This document shows, in pieces, positions 56,468-63,651 of a DNA stretch of 64,000 nt; the first letter of the stretch is position 1; each line of letters begins with the position of its first letter. The translations under genes and the position numbers were made by a program. The stretch is from the NCBI RefSeq assembly GCF_002836775.1, contig NZ_PJAQ01000066.1:653466-717465 (forward strand), in the 5' to 3' direction. Under the pieces are notes generated by a model. The model was not told the origin of the DNA and made no database searches. It worked only from the letters and a program-made list of their open reading frames with translations. This DNA comes from Colwellia sp. 12G3 (GTDB taxonomy: Bacteria > Pseudomonadota > Gammaproteobacteria > Enterobacterales > Alteromonadaceae).

Positions 56468-59365
56468 ATGACCTCAAATGTAATTGTTAACTCATTAGCT
56501 GAGTTAGAGCAAACTGAAGACTTCATCCGTCGCCACATTGGCCCAAGTGAATCACAAACTCAAGCTATGTTGAAAGACCTAGGCGTTGAGTCGGTTGATG
56601 CCTTAATTGATGAAATCGTACCAAGTGATATTCGTTTAGCTGATTTACCAAACATCCAAGAGAGTAAAACAGAAGTTCAAGCATTGGCTGATTTAAAAGC
56701 CGTTGCTAGCTTAAATAAAGTAAACGACACTTACATTGGTTTAGGTTACTACGGTACCTTAACGCCAAACGTTATTTTACGTAACGTGTTAGAAAATCCA
56801 GGTTGGTATACGGCGTATACGCCGTATCAACCAGAAATTGCACAAGGTCGTTTAGAGTCATTATTAAACTTCCAACAAATGTGTATAGACCTTACCGGTC
56901 TTGACCTTGCTTCAGCATCATTATTAGATGAATCAACTGCCGCAGCAGAAGCCATGGCATTAGCCAAACGTGTTTCTAAAAACAAAAAATCAAACTTATT
57001 TTTCATCGGTGATGATGTTTACCCACAAACAATTGACGTTGTTAAGCAACGTGCACAAATGTTTGGTTTCGACATTATCGTTGCTCCAGCAGAAGAAGCC
57101 GCTGATCACGATATCTTTGGCGCCCTTATCCAATACCCTGGCGCTAGCGGTAAAGTAACGGATATCAGCGACTTAATTGCTAAAATTCAAGAGAAAAAAG
57201 GCATTGTAGCGGTAGCTGCCGACATCATGAGCTTAGTTTTATTGAAGTCTCCTGGTGAATTAGGCGCAGATGCTGTTATTGGTTCAACGCAACGTTTTGG
57301 CGTTCCTATGGGATACGGCGGTCCACACGCTGCATTCTTTACCACGTCTGACAAATACAAACGTTCATTACCTGGTCGTATTATCGGTGTTTCAAAGGAC
57401 ACACGTGATAACAACGCACTACGCATGGCTATGCAAACACGTGAGCAACATATACGTCGTGAAAAAGCCAACTCAAACATTTGTACAGCGCAAGTATTAC
57501 TCGCCAACATGGCAGCGTTTTACGCGGTTTACCACGGTCCTCAAGGTTTAAAAACTATTGCTAACCGTATTCACCGTTTAACTGACATTTTATGTTTAGG
57601 TACAGCAAGCAAAGGCTTAATTGCCAAGCATGCTCACTACTTCGACACGCTTACATTCAAGTTAACTAACAAAGATGAAGTGGTAGCACGTGCATTAACT
57701 GCCGGTGTTAACTTCCGCACTGACGTTGCTGGTCAAATCTCTATCTCACTAGATGAAACCACTACACGTGAAAACGTAGCTGGGCTTTTCGATATCTTAT
57801 TAGGTGAAGGTCACGGTCTTAACGTAGCTGAGTTAGATGATGTTGTGATTGCATTAGCTCATTCTTCAATTCCTGAGTCTTTAGTACGTGAGTCTGCAAT
57901 ATTAACTCACCCAGTATTTAACTCGTACCACAGCGAAACAGAAATGCTTCGTTATATCAAAAAACTTGAGAACAAAGATTTAGCATTGAACCACTCAATG
58001 ATCTCTCTTGGCTCTTGTACCATGAAGTTAAATGCAACAGCGCAGATGATCCCAGTATCATGGCCTGAATTTGCTAACATGCATCCTTTTGCGCCAGTTA
58101 ACCAAGCGCTAGGTTACAAGAAAATGATTGATGAGCTAGCCGATTGGTTAGTTGAATTAACAGGCTACGACAAAATGTCTATGCAGCCTAACTCGGGTGC
58201 TCAAGGTGAATACGCTGGCTTAATCGCAATCAGCAAGTATCACGAAAGCCGAGGGGACAGTCATCGTAACATTTGTTTAATCCCATCTTCAGCACACGGA
58301 ACTAACCCTGCAACAGCGCAAATGGTTGGTTTTAAAGTGGTTGTAGTAGATTGTGATAAAGAAGGTAACGTTGACATGGCCGACTTAACAGCGAAAGCTG
58401 AAGAGTTAGCAGACAACCTTGCTTGTATCATGATCACTTACCCGTCTACGCACGGTGTATATGAAACAACGATTGCAGAAATTTGTAACATCGTTCATAA
58501 CAATGGCGGTCAAGTTTACCTTGATGGCGCGAACATGAATGCACAAGTTGGTTTAACATCTCCAGGCCATATCGGCGCTGATGTTTCTCACCTTAACTTG
58601 CACAAAACTTTTGCTATTCCACACGGTGGTGGCGGTCCAGGTATGGGTCCTATCGGCGTTAAAGCGCATTTATCACCATTCTTACCAGATCACGCAATCA
58701 TCAACGTAGATGAAGAAACGAAAGGTAACGGCGCAGTATCAGCAGCACCTTACGGTAGTGCCGGTATTTTATGTATCTCTTACCTTTACGTTGCGCTTTT
58801 AGGTAAAAAAGGTGTTACTGATGCAAGTAAATATGCGATCACTAACGCTAACTACATGGCAACTAAACTAAGCCAACATTACCCGTTATTATACACAGGT
58901 AAAAATGGTCGTGTTGCACACGAATGTATTATTGATTTACGCCCACTTAAAGCAACGTCAGGTATTACTGAAGTTGATATAGCAAAGCGATTAATCGATT
59001 ACGGTTTCCATGCACCAACGATGTCGTTCCCAGTAGCGGGCACGTTCATGATTGAACCAACGGAATCAGAATCTAAAGTTGAGCTTGACCGTTTCATAGA
59101 AGCAATGACATGTATTCGTGATGAAGTACGTAAAGTTGAATCTGGCGAGTGGGCATTAAACGATAACCCATTACAGAATGCTCCGCATACACTAGCTGAT
59201 ATTACTGATGTTTGGGATCGTGGTTACACGGTTCAAGAAGCAGTATTCCCAGTACCAGCGGCAGCGGCTAATAAATTCTGGCCAACAGTTAACCGTATTG
59301 ATGATGTATACGGAGACAGAAACTTAATTTGTTCATGTCCACCAATTGAAAGCTATATTGACTAA
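56468..59365 (+). CDS. gcvP: Glycine dehydrogenase (decarboxylating), P protein
   Basis: PLP enzyme that decarboxylates glycine and loads the aminomethyl group onto GcvH. The 965-residue, fused N+C form matches E. coli (957). The PLP lysine lies in [17 protein letters not shown]; other conserved stretches are [25 protein letters not shown] near the N-terminus and [15 protein letters not shown]. It ends the gcv series. Confidence 0.97.
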   Translation: MTSNVIVNSLAELEQTEDFIRRHIGPSESQTQAMLKDLGVESVDALIDEIVPSDIRLADLPNIQESKTEVQALADLKAVASLNKVNDTYIGLGYYGTLTPNVILRNVLENPGWYTAYTPYQPEIAQGRLESLLNFQQMCIDLTGLDLASASLLDESTAAAEAMALAKRVSKNKKSNLFFIGDDVYPQTIDVVKQRAQMFGFDIIVAPAEEAADHDIFGALIQYPGASGKVTDISDLIAKIQEKKGIVAVAADIMSLVLLKSPGELGADAVIGSTQRFGVPMGYGGPHAAFFTTSDKYKRSLPGRIIGVSKDTRDNNALRMAMQTREQHIRREKANSNICTAQVLLANMAAFYAVYHGPQGLKTIANRIHRLTDILCLGTASKGLIAKHAHYFDTLTFKLTNKDEVVARALTAGVNFRTDVAGQISISLDETTTRENVAGLFDILLGEGHGLNVAELDDVVIALAHSSIPESLVRESAILTHPVFNSYHSETEMLRYIKKLENKDLALNHSMISLGSCTMKLNATAQMIPVSWPEFANMHPFAPVNQALGYKKMIDELADWLVELTGYDKMSMQPNSGAQGEYAGLIAISKYHESRGDSHRNICLIPSSAHGTNPATAQMVGFKVVVVDCDKEGNVDMADLTAKAEELADNLACIMITYPSTHGVYETTIAEICNIVHNNGGQVYLDGANMNAQVGLTSPGHIGADVSHLNLHKTFAIPHGGGGPGMGPIGVKAHLSPFLPDHAIINVDEETKGNGAVSAAPYGSAGILCISYLYVALLGKKGVTDASKYAITNANYMATKLSQHYPLLYTGKNGRVAHECIIDLRPLKATSGITEVDIAKRLIDYGFHAPTMSFPVAGTFMIEPTESESKVELDRFIEAMTCIRDEVRKVESGEWALNDNPLQNAPHTLADITDVWDRGYTVQEAVFPVPAAAANKFWPTVNRIDDVYGDRNLICSCPPIESYID

Positions 59366-59396
59366 ATTTTTGATTTTTCAATCCTGAGTTGGATTA

Positions 59397-59426
59397 GTCA
59401 TCCCCGAGGTTTTTGTCGGGGATCCA
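59397..59426. repeat. REP-like palindromic unit after gcvP
   Basis: GTCATCCCCGAG-gtttttg-TCGGGGATCCA: the arms CCCCGA and TCGGGG pair, and the outer GTCAT/GATCCA match the units at 52617-52737. Confidence 0.7.
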
Positions 59427-59443
59427 GTATTTGACTGATAAAT

Positions 59444-59477
59444 AAAAAGGCGAACCAGAAATGGTTCGCCTTTTTTT
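59444..59477. terminator. Bidirectional terminator between gcvP and the integron
   Basis: AAAAAGGCGAACCA-gaa-ATGGTTCGCCTTTTTTT, a GC-rich stem with A/T tails serving both converging transcripts (gcvP and 59476-59892). Confidence 0.9.
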
Positions 59478-59892
59478 ATTTTTTTGAAAAAATTTGCTTC
59501 ACAATTGCATTAATCTCTTGTTGGTTTGCCTGCCATATAAAATCCTGTCTATATTGCTTTTGTGCTATAACAGGCTGTAAATATGTAATATTATTTAAGT
59601 TACCTAGAAGATCAATAGATTGAAACATTAACGCTGTACCCTGTGCATGTTTGTTTGTATCTAATTGACCATTTTCATTAAAAGTTATGATTAAGTAGTC
59701 ACAGTGAATAATGTTTATCGCTTGACGGTTTTCCATTTCAACATAGGATATGGAGCACTTAACCCTCTCAGAGCTGTACTTAGGGTAAAATACATCTTTG
59801 TCAGCATTTAATAAGCGTTCAAACTTACGATAAGGTATTTTTTCTATTTTACCGTATTTATCAAAAAAATGGACTCTTGGACTTATTCCCAT
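59476..59892 (-). CDS. Hypothetical protein next to the integron integrase
   Basis: This 138-residue protein, MGISPRVHFFDKYGKIEK at its start, has mixed alpha/beta character with no membrane segment and no motif I know. It lies 13 bases downstream of the integrase stop on the same strand and would be co-transcribed with it, the stop lying in the terminator. It could be an accessory of the integron platform or just a passenger. No attC separates it from intI, so it is not a cassette. Confidence 0.6.
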   Translation of the reverse strand: MGISPRVHFFDKYGKIEKIPYRKFERLLNADKDVFYPKYSSERVKCSISYVEMENRQAINIIHCDYLIITFNENGQLDTNKHAQGTALMFQSIDLLGNLNNITYLQPVIAQKQYRQDFIWQANQQEINAIVKQIFSKK

Positions 59893-59905
59893 AAGTTTAT
59901 CCTAT

Positions 59906-60874
59906 TTATAAGTCAGATAAAGGACTACGCACGCCATTAGCACCTGCTTGAATAACATGAGTATATATTTGTGTTGTTCGGATATCAGTATGACCTAGTT
60001 GTTCTTGTACCGTACGAATATCAGCCCCCCGTTGTAGCAAATGTGTAGCAAAAGAGTGGCGCAAGGTGTGGCATGAGACTACCTTTTTGATGAGTGCTAA
60101 TTTAGCGGCTTTTTTAATTGCTTTTTGTAATGAGCTTTCATCAATATGATGTCGACGAACTTTATTAGTATCGTGAGGGTCGTGGCTTAATCTTGCTGAT
60201 GGGAATAAATAGTGCCAACCAAACTCTTTAGCTGCTGTTGGATATTTTTTATTTAAAGCAAAGGGCAGCCAAACTCCTTGATAATGCGATGTATTGTTGT
60301 CTAAATCGAAATACTTCTTACAGATATCTATTTGTAATTTTAATGGCTCCACTAATTCTTGTGCTAAAGTAACCCTGCGGTTTTTACCACCTTTCCCTTG
60401 CCAAACCAAAACTGACATATAGTCAAAATCTATATCTTGAACTCGTAACCTGACGGTTTCCATTAGCCTTAATCCGCTACCATACATAAGACTAGCTAAT
60501 AGCCAATACTGAGCATCCACTAAGCTAAGTAAACATGCAGTTTCACTTTTAGTTAATACCACTGGCAATTTAGCTTGTCGCTGCGACTTATTAAATTTTA
60601 ATGTTAGTGATAGGGGCGACTTTAAAAACTCGGTATAAAGAAAAACTAATGAATTAAGGGCAATTGTTTGTGTTCCAGGCGCAACATTTTCTTTATTTGC
60701 TAGGTAAGTTAAATACTGTTCAACTTCATTATTGCCCATTTTTGACGGATGTTGCTTATTATTAAAAATAATATATCGCTTGATCCAATAAATGTACGTT
60801 TGAATAGTTCTTTTAGCAAATCTACGTGTGATCATAAATTCGTTGATGCTATTTAAAAATAAAGATTTAGGCAT
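59906..60874 (-). CDS. intI: Integron integrase IntI
   Basis: This 322-residue tyrosine recombinase has catalytic residues Arg136 (GSGLRLMET), Lys161 region (GKGGKNRRV), His269 and Arg272 ([11 protein letters not shown]), His295 (LGHTD) and Tyr304 (IYTHV). The integron-specific extra patch between the second and third boxes is present (FGWHYLFPS ... [13 protein letters not shown], about 218-252), which separates IntI from phage and Xer recombinases. The SPL end is also IntI-like. It inserts and excises cassettes at attI and attC. Its upstream region has a LexA-like box. Confidence 0.96.
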   Translation of the reverse strand: MPKSLFLNSINEFMITRRFAKRTIQTYIYWIKRYIIFNNKQHPSKMGNNEVEQYLTYLANKENVAPGTQTIALNSLVFLYTEFLKSPLSLTLKFNKSQRQAKLPVVLTKSETACLLSLVDAQYWLLASLMYGSGLRLMETVRLRVQDIDFDYMSVLVWQGKGGKNRRVTLAQELVEPLKLQIDICKKYFDLDNNTSHYQGVWLPFALNKKYPTAAKEFGWHYLFPSARLSHDPHDTNKVRRHHIDESSLQKAIKKAAKLALIKKVVSCHTLRHSFATHLLQRGADIRTVQEQLGHTDIRTTQIYTHVIQAGANGVRSPLSDL

Positions 60875-60896
60875 AGTAAAAATAAATAATTATCCG

Positions 60897-60912
60897 CTGT
60901 GTTTATATCCAG
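60897..60912 (-). promoter_or_regulatory. LexA-box-like sequence upstream of intI
   Basis: CTGT-gtttatat-CCAG differs by one base from the CTGT-n8-ACAG consensus. It lies 23-38 bases before the integrase start. In Vibrio and mobile integrons the integrase promoter is under LexA control, so the same is plausible here. Confidence 0.55.
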
Positions 60913-60944
60913 TGTAGTCGAAAATTAAAATGTGTCTTTGATAG

Positions 60945-61069
60945 ACGGAATATTTCCGTAATGCACGCAATTATGAAATAGTTAAAAAGTTATTAAACTC
61001 ATTGATAATTACTATTAAAAAGCGTATTTTAATAGTAATTAAAAATCATGATAGACGGAAAGTATCCGT
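60945..61069. promoter_or_regulatory. Paired ACGGA inverted repeats and a 14-base perfect palindrome upstream of intI
   Basis: GATAGACGGAA occurs twice (60940 and 61050). Each starts an inverted repeat: ACGGAA-tat-TTCCGT (60945-60959) and ACGGA-aagta-TCCGT (61055-61069). Between them AATTACTATTAAAA and TTTTAATAGTAATT (61007-61040) pair perfectly over 14 bases with a 6-base loop. No gene is evident in 60875-61312; these are probable protein-binding sites between the integrase and array promoters. Confidence 0.55.
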
Positions 61070-61289
61070 GTTTAAATACGGAATTATTCTCTCTATTAAG
61101 CTGTTAGCAGGCAACACTTGTTCAAGTTTATTTAGTTGCTTTGCTTGGTACTTCACATCAAAGGATTGGTGTATATTTCCCTTCCTTTTTCGTGTATACC
61201 TTATGAGTTTTACAAGTCGGTAAGCATTCTATGTTATTGTTTATCAATCAAGTTTAGTGGCTAAGTGTTGCCGTGTTTATTGCACCTCA

Positions 61290-61319
61290 CTTCCACTAAT
61301 TTAATTTTAGCGTTAGTTG
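61290..61319 (+). other. Candidate attI site
   Basis: TTTTAGCGTTAGTTG contains a GTTAGTT core (G at 61312) at the right distance (about 440 bases) from intI and just before the first attC-bearing cassette. It lacks the palindrome of an attC, as expected for attI. The boundaries of attI are estimated. Confidence 0.55.
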
Positions 61320-61431
61320 TAGGTTTAGTGCTTTTAACTACCTGCTGCTAACAAGGTATTCAAACGGACTCGTACAGTTTGCTCGCGCTCCGCGCAATTT
61401 AGCAAATTGTACTTAGCCGCTTAATATAGCG
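61313..61431 (+). other. Cassette 1: ORF-less, little more than an attC
   Basis: This 119-base cassette has only about 35 bases before its attC. The stretch TTTTAACTACCTGCTGC resembles the end of cassette 2, so it may be a deleted relative of cassettes 2 and 4. Confidence 0.7.
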
Positions 61432-61437
61432 TTATAT
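61348..61437 (+). repeat. attC1
   Basis: CTAACAAGG at the left, GCGTTATAT at the right. GTACAGTTTGCT pairs with AGCAAATTGTAC with one unpaired base per side, as usual for folded attC. Nearly the same as attC2 and attC4. Confidence 0.92.
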
Positions 61438-61746
61438 GCTGTTAAAACGTAGCTTTAGATAAAGTGATGTCTAGTACATAGTTTTTCGCTAAAACTGGTT
61501 TAACGCAGGTCACTAATAAGCTTTGCCTAATTACCTTTTTCAAAGGTGCAAAGCTATTAGTTTTGTTCAACCTTTAACGTGTAGCGTAAAAGTTCACGGT
61601 TAGGTTGTTTTATTACGGTCGCCTTTAAGTTATTGTATCGCTTGGTTTTACCTGCGCTGCATCTAACAAGGCCATCAAACGGACACGTACAGTTTGCTCG
61701 CGCTCCGCGCAGTTTAGCAAATTGTACTTAGCCGCTTATAGCGGCG
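61432..61746 (+). other. Cassette 2: ORF-less, structured
   Basis: This 315-base cassette has no convincing ORF on either strand. It holds a long hairpin at 61513-61560 (CTAATA, GCTTTGC, ACCTTT pairing with AAAGGT, GCAAAGC, TATTAG) and a second at 61568-61607 (CAACCT/AGGTTG with CGTG/CACG inside). Cassette 4 is a diverged copy. It could encode a small RNA or carry regulatory DNA. Confidence 0.8.
61513..61560 (+). ncRNA. Conserved hairpin in cassette 2 (putative RNA or DNA structure)
   Basis: CTAATA-a-GCTTTGC-ctaatt-ACCTTT-ttc-AAAGGT-GCAAAGC-TATTAG folds into one long stem. In cassette 4 the outer pair changes from C-G to T-A and the stem still pairs, which hints at selection for the fold. 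Whether it is transcribed is unknown. Confidence 0.5.
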
Positions 61747-61752
61747 TTATAT
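61663..61752 (+). repeat. attC2
   Basis: Starts CTAACAAGG, ends GGCGTTATAT. Arms GTACAGTTTGCT / AGCAAATTGTAC; inner CGCG-ctc-CGCG loop. Confidence 0.93.
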
Positions 61753-61766
61753 GCCTAAGGAATAGC

Positions 61767-62099
61767 ATGAGTAGCCAGCAAGATATCTGTGCTAAATTTA
61801 AAGCGGAATTTTCACCTTGTAATGAATCCGATAAATTAGGTATTGCTATTGAAACTATCGGCAAACTTCCGATAAATGGTTTAAGGCATGTGGCTGAAAA
61901 TGGTACGTGTGGTTGGTATATTTGGTGCGGCGAAGAATGGAGCGACGATCCTGATTTCTTTAAGCCTTTACATGTTAAACATATTAACGAGTATCTTCCC
62001 CAAATTGAACCTTATTTGGCATTACCTCCAGGGCACAGATTTTTAGTTGCTGACGGCTATGAAGATGTATGGCAAGATTTGGAGTTAATCGGCATATAA
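61767..62099 (+). CDS. Cassette 3 protein, Imm33-like (possible immunity protein)
   Basis: This 110-residue acidic soluble protein is preceded by AAGGA six bases before the ATG at 61767. It contains INGLRHVAENGTCGWYIWCG and YLALPPGHRFLVADGYEDVW. I recall such W-rich, DVW-ending cassette proteins being labelled as Imm33-type immunity proteins, but I cannot check. No toxin gene adjoins it. The stop codon TAA is part of the attC core (ATATAAC), so gene and attC are fused tightly. An upstream TTG at 61722 in the previous attC is not the start. Confidence 0.7.
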   Translation: MSSQQDICAKFKAEFSPCNESDKLGIAIETIGKLPINGLRHVAENGTCGWYIWCGEEWSDDPDFFKPLHVKHINEYLPQIEPYLALPPGHRFLVADGYEDVWQDLELIGI

Positions 62100-62193
62100 C
62101 AAGCTGTTCAAGCGGGACAAAATACAGTTGGCTGTTTTCGCTCCGCTCAACATTTTAGCCAACTAAATTTTGCCCCTTAACAGGGCGTTATAT
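62094..62193 (+). repeat. attC3
   Basis: Starts ATATAAC (overlapping the gene's stop), ends GGGCGTTATATG. Arms CAGTTGGCT / AGCCAACTA pair around an AT-rich loop. Confidence 0.92.
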
Positions 62194-62501
62194 GCTAATA
62201 AAAATAAGCTTTAAATAAAGTGCTTTCTAGTGCGTAGTTTTTCGCTAAAACTAGTTAGCATCAGCATTAATAAGCATTGCCTCTTTTACCTTTTTCAAAG
62301 GTGGCAACGCTATTAATTTTGTTCAACCTTTATCGTGTAGCGTAAAAGTTCACGGTTAGGTTGTTTTATTACGGTCGCCTTAAGTTATTGTATCGTTTGG
62401 TTTTACCAGCGCAGCATCTAACAAGGCCATCAAACGGACACGTACAGTTTGCTCGCGCTTCGCGCAGTTTAGTAAATTGTACTTAGCCGCTTATAGCGGC
62501 G
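62188..62501 (+). other. Cassette 4: ORF-less copy of cassette 2
   Basis: This 314-base cassette aligns with cassette 2 along its whole length with scattered substitutions and short indels. Several blocks, such as GTAGCGTAAAAGTTCACGG, are identical. Both hairpins are kept (62267-62316 and 62324-62363). A one-base deletion (CGCCTTAAG for CGCCTTTAAG) breaks the only minus-strand reading frame of cassette 2, so protein coding is unlikely to be what is conserved. Confidence 0.82.
62267..62316 (+). ncRNA. Conserved hairpin in cassette 4
   Basis: TTAATA-a-GCATTGCC-tctttt-ACCTTT-ttc-AAAGGT-GGCAACGC-TATTAA, equivalent to the cassette 2 hairpin. The outer pair is T-A in place of C-G and an extra C-G pair is gained; one A-C mismatch appears. 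Confidence 0.5.
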
Positions 62502-62507
62502 TTATGT
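62418..62507 (+). repeat. attC4
   Basis: Starts CTAACAAGG, ends GGCGTTATGTG; nearly identical to attC2, with a few substitutions. Confidence 0.92.
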
Positions 62508-62533
62508 GTTATTCAAATATGGAGATTTGAAAT

Positions 62534-62803
62534 ATGAAAGAAGATCAATTTAATGCTTGGGAACTACTTCGTACAAAGGGTAAGTTACGATTCTTCATCG
62601 TCAACGGAGTTTTATCGTATGGGTTACCTATGCTTATTCTTATGGCTTTTATCAGTAAGCCGTTCTCAGAAGGTTTTACTTTCCAAGCCGCTTCCTCTCA
62701 CTTTATAACATGGTCATTAGCAGGGTTACTATTTGGTGTGTCCATGTGGTATCTTAATGAGTATATGTATAAAAAAGAATTAGTTAGGCGTACTAACACA
62801 TAA
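62534..62803 (+). CDS. Cassette 5 protein: small membrane protein
   Basis: This 89-residue protein has two predicted membrane segments (about 20-42 and 56-76) and a basic C-terminal tail (YKKELVRRTNT). GGAGA stands upstream of its ATG. No family is recognised. The TAA stop (62801-62803) is contained in the attC5 core, as in cassettes 3 and 7. Confidence 0.7.
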   Translation: MKEDQFNAWELLRTKGKLRFFIVNGVLSYGLPMLILMAFISKPFSEGFTFQAASSHFITWSLAGLLFGVSMWYLNEYMYKKELVRRTNT

Positions 62804-62898
62804 CAAGCCAATCAAGCAGGACTGCTAACAGTTTGCTCGGTTCCGCTACGTTTCACATTTTAGCAAACTATTAGCAGCCCCTTATTGGGGCGTTAGTT
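62798..62898 (+). repeat. attC5
   Basis: Starts ACATAAC, ends GGCGTTAGTTG. The longest stem of the set: CTGCTAACAGTTTGCT pairs with AGCAAACTATTAGCAG with one unpaired base each. Confidence 0.93.
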
Positions 62899-63274
62899 GG
62901 CACCACGAAATCAAGTTAATATTTATGCGTAAAAGCGGTATTTTCTAAATTAATTTGGTGGGTTACGCTTCAGTTTTCGCCACAGAAGTTTGGTTATGAT
63001 CGCTAATAGACTTTACGCTTTTTAAGACACTTTTGCGGTAAAGCCATTAGCTAGTTCAGGCAGTATTGTTTGGCTCAAAAATCATGGTTTTGTGTATCGT
63101 GGTGCTGGGGGTTTTTGGATTCTTCCTAATATCCCACAAACATGGTAACTTATTGTAAATTTTGTGCTTTTAATTAAAGTTCAACTAACAAGAACATCAA
63201 ACGGAAAATTTACAGTTGGCTCTTTTTCGTTCCTCAAAATTTTAGCCAACTATAATTTTCCGCTTATGTAAGCG
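62893..63274 (+). other. Cassette 6: ORF-less, structured
   Basis: This 382-base cassette holds no convincing gene; the only plus-strand candidate is a 24-codon hydrophobic peptide (MVLCIVVLGVFGFF...) without a ribosome site. It contains a hairpin at 63002-63051: GCTAAT, CTTTACGC ... GCGGTAAAG, ATTAGC. It shares GGCACCAC, GGGTT...TTTTCGCC and TGGCTCAAAA-TATGGTTT-type blocks with cassette 8. Confidence 0.7.
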
Positions 63275-63280
63275 TTATAC
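63184..63280 (+). repeat. attC6
   Basis: Starts AACTAACAAG, ends AGCGTTATACG. Arms ACAGTTGGCT / AGCCAACTAT extended by GAAAATT / AATTTTC. Confidence 0.92.
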
Positions 63281-63303
63281 GTACATGGAGGTTAACTTCA
63301 CTT

Positions 63304-63549
63304 ATGAAGTACTTAATATTTATTCTAGTTTTCTTTTTATGCTCTTGCGCTGAGCTTAGTTCAAAGAATCAAAGTCCCGAGACTCGTTCAGGCAATCTTG
63401 GCGAGCTTGCATTAGGTGTACTCAAAAGTAACGATGCTGCATCTAAGTGTGAACAAGGTCATGCCCAAGATAGGGTAAATTGCCGTAAAAGAAAACAAGC
63501 TCAAGTTGATGCTATTAACAAATCAATTAAAGAACACACAGTTCAGTAG
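63304..63549 (+). CDS. Cassette 7 protein: small lipoprotein
   Basis: This 81-residue protein has a signal peptide (MKYLIFILVFFLCSC) with lipobox L-C-S-C and the lipidated Cys at residue 15. The mature part is charged and helix-prone, with two further cysteines (CEQGH and NCRKRKQ). The lack of Asp at +2 (CAEL) predicts outer-membrane sorting. No function is known. A ribosome site (GGAGG) lies 14-18 bases before the ATG, a little far. Confidence 0.72.
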   Translation: MKYLIFILVFFLCSCAELSSKNQSPETRSGNLGELALGVLKSNDAASKCEQGHAQDRVNCRKRKQAQVDAINKSIKEHTVQ

Positions 63550-63552
63550 TAC

Positions 63553-63651
63553 GTATAACAAGCAATTCAACGTGACACGCAACAGTTGCCCGTGCTCATT
63601 CTTCGCTATTTTGGCCAACTATTACTTAGCCCGTTAATGTGGGCGTTAGGT
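63553..63651 (+). repeat. attC7
   Basis: Starts GTATAAC, ends GGGCGTTAGG. Arms CAGTTGCCC / GGCCAACTA pair imperfectly, the weakest of the series. Confidence 0.88.

Noticed and set aside
61002..61223. 73-codon plus-strand reading frame between intI and attI
   Set aside because: It starts inside the perfect 14-base palindrome, has no ribosome site and a composition unlike a protein; more likely regulatory DNA.
61575..61675. Minus-strand reading frame in cassette 2
   Set aside because: It has no ATG, and a one-base deletion in cassette 4 breaks it.
63092..63151. Hydrophobic peptide of 24 codons in cassette 6
   Set aside because: No ribosome site, and the matching place in cassette 8 has an unrelated 11-codon frame, so coding is not conserved.
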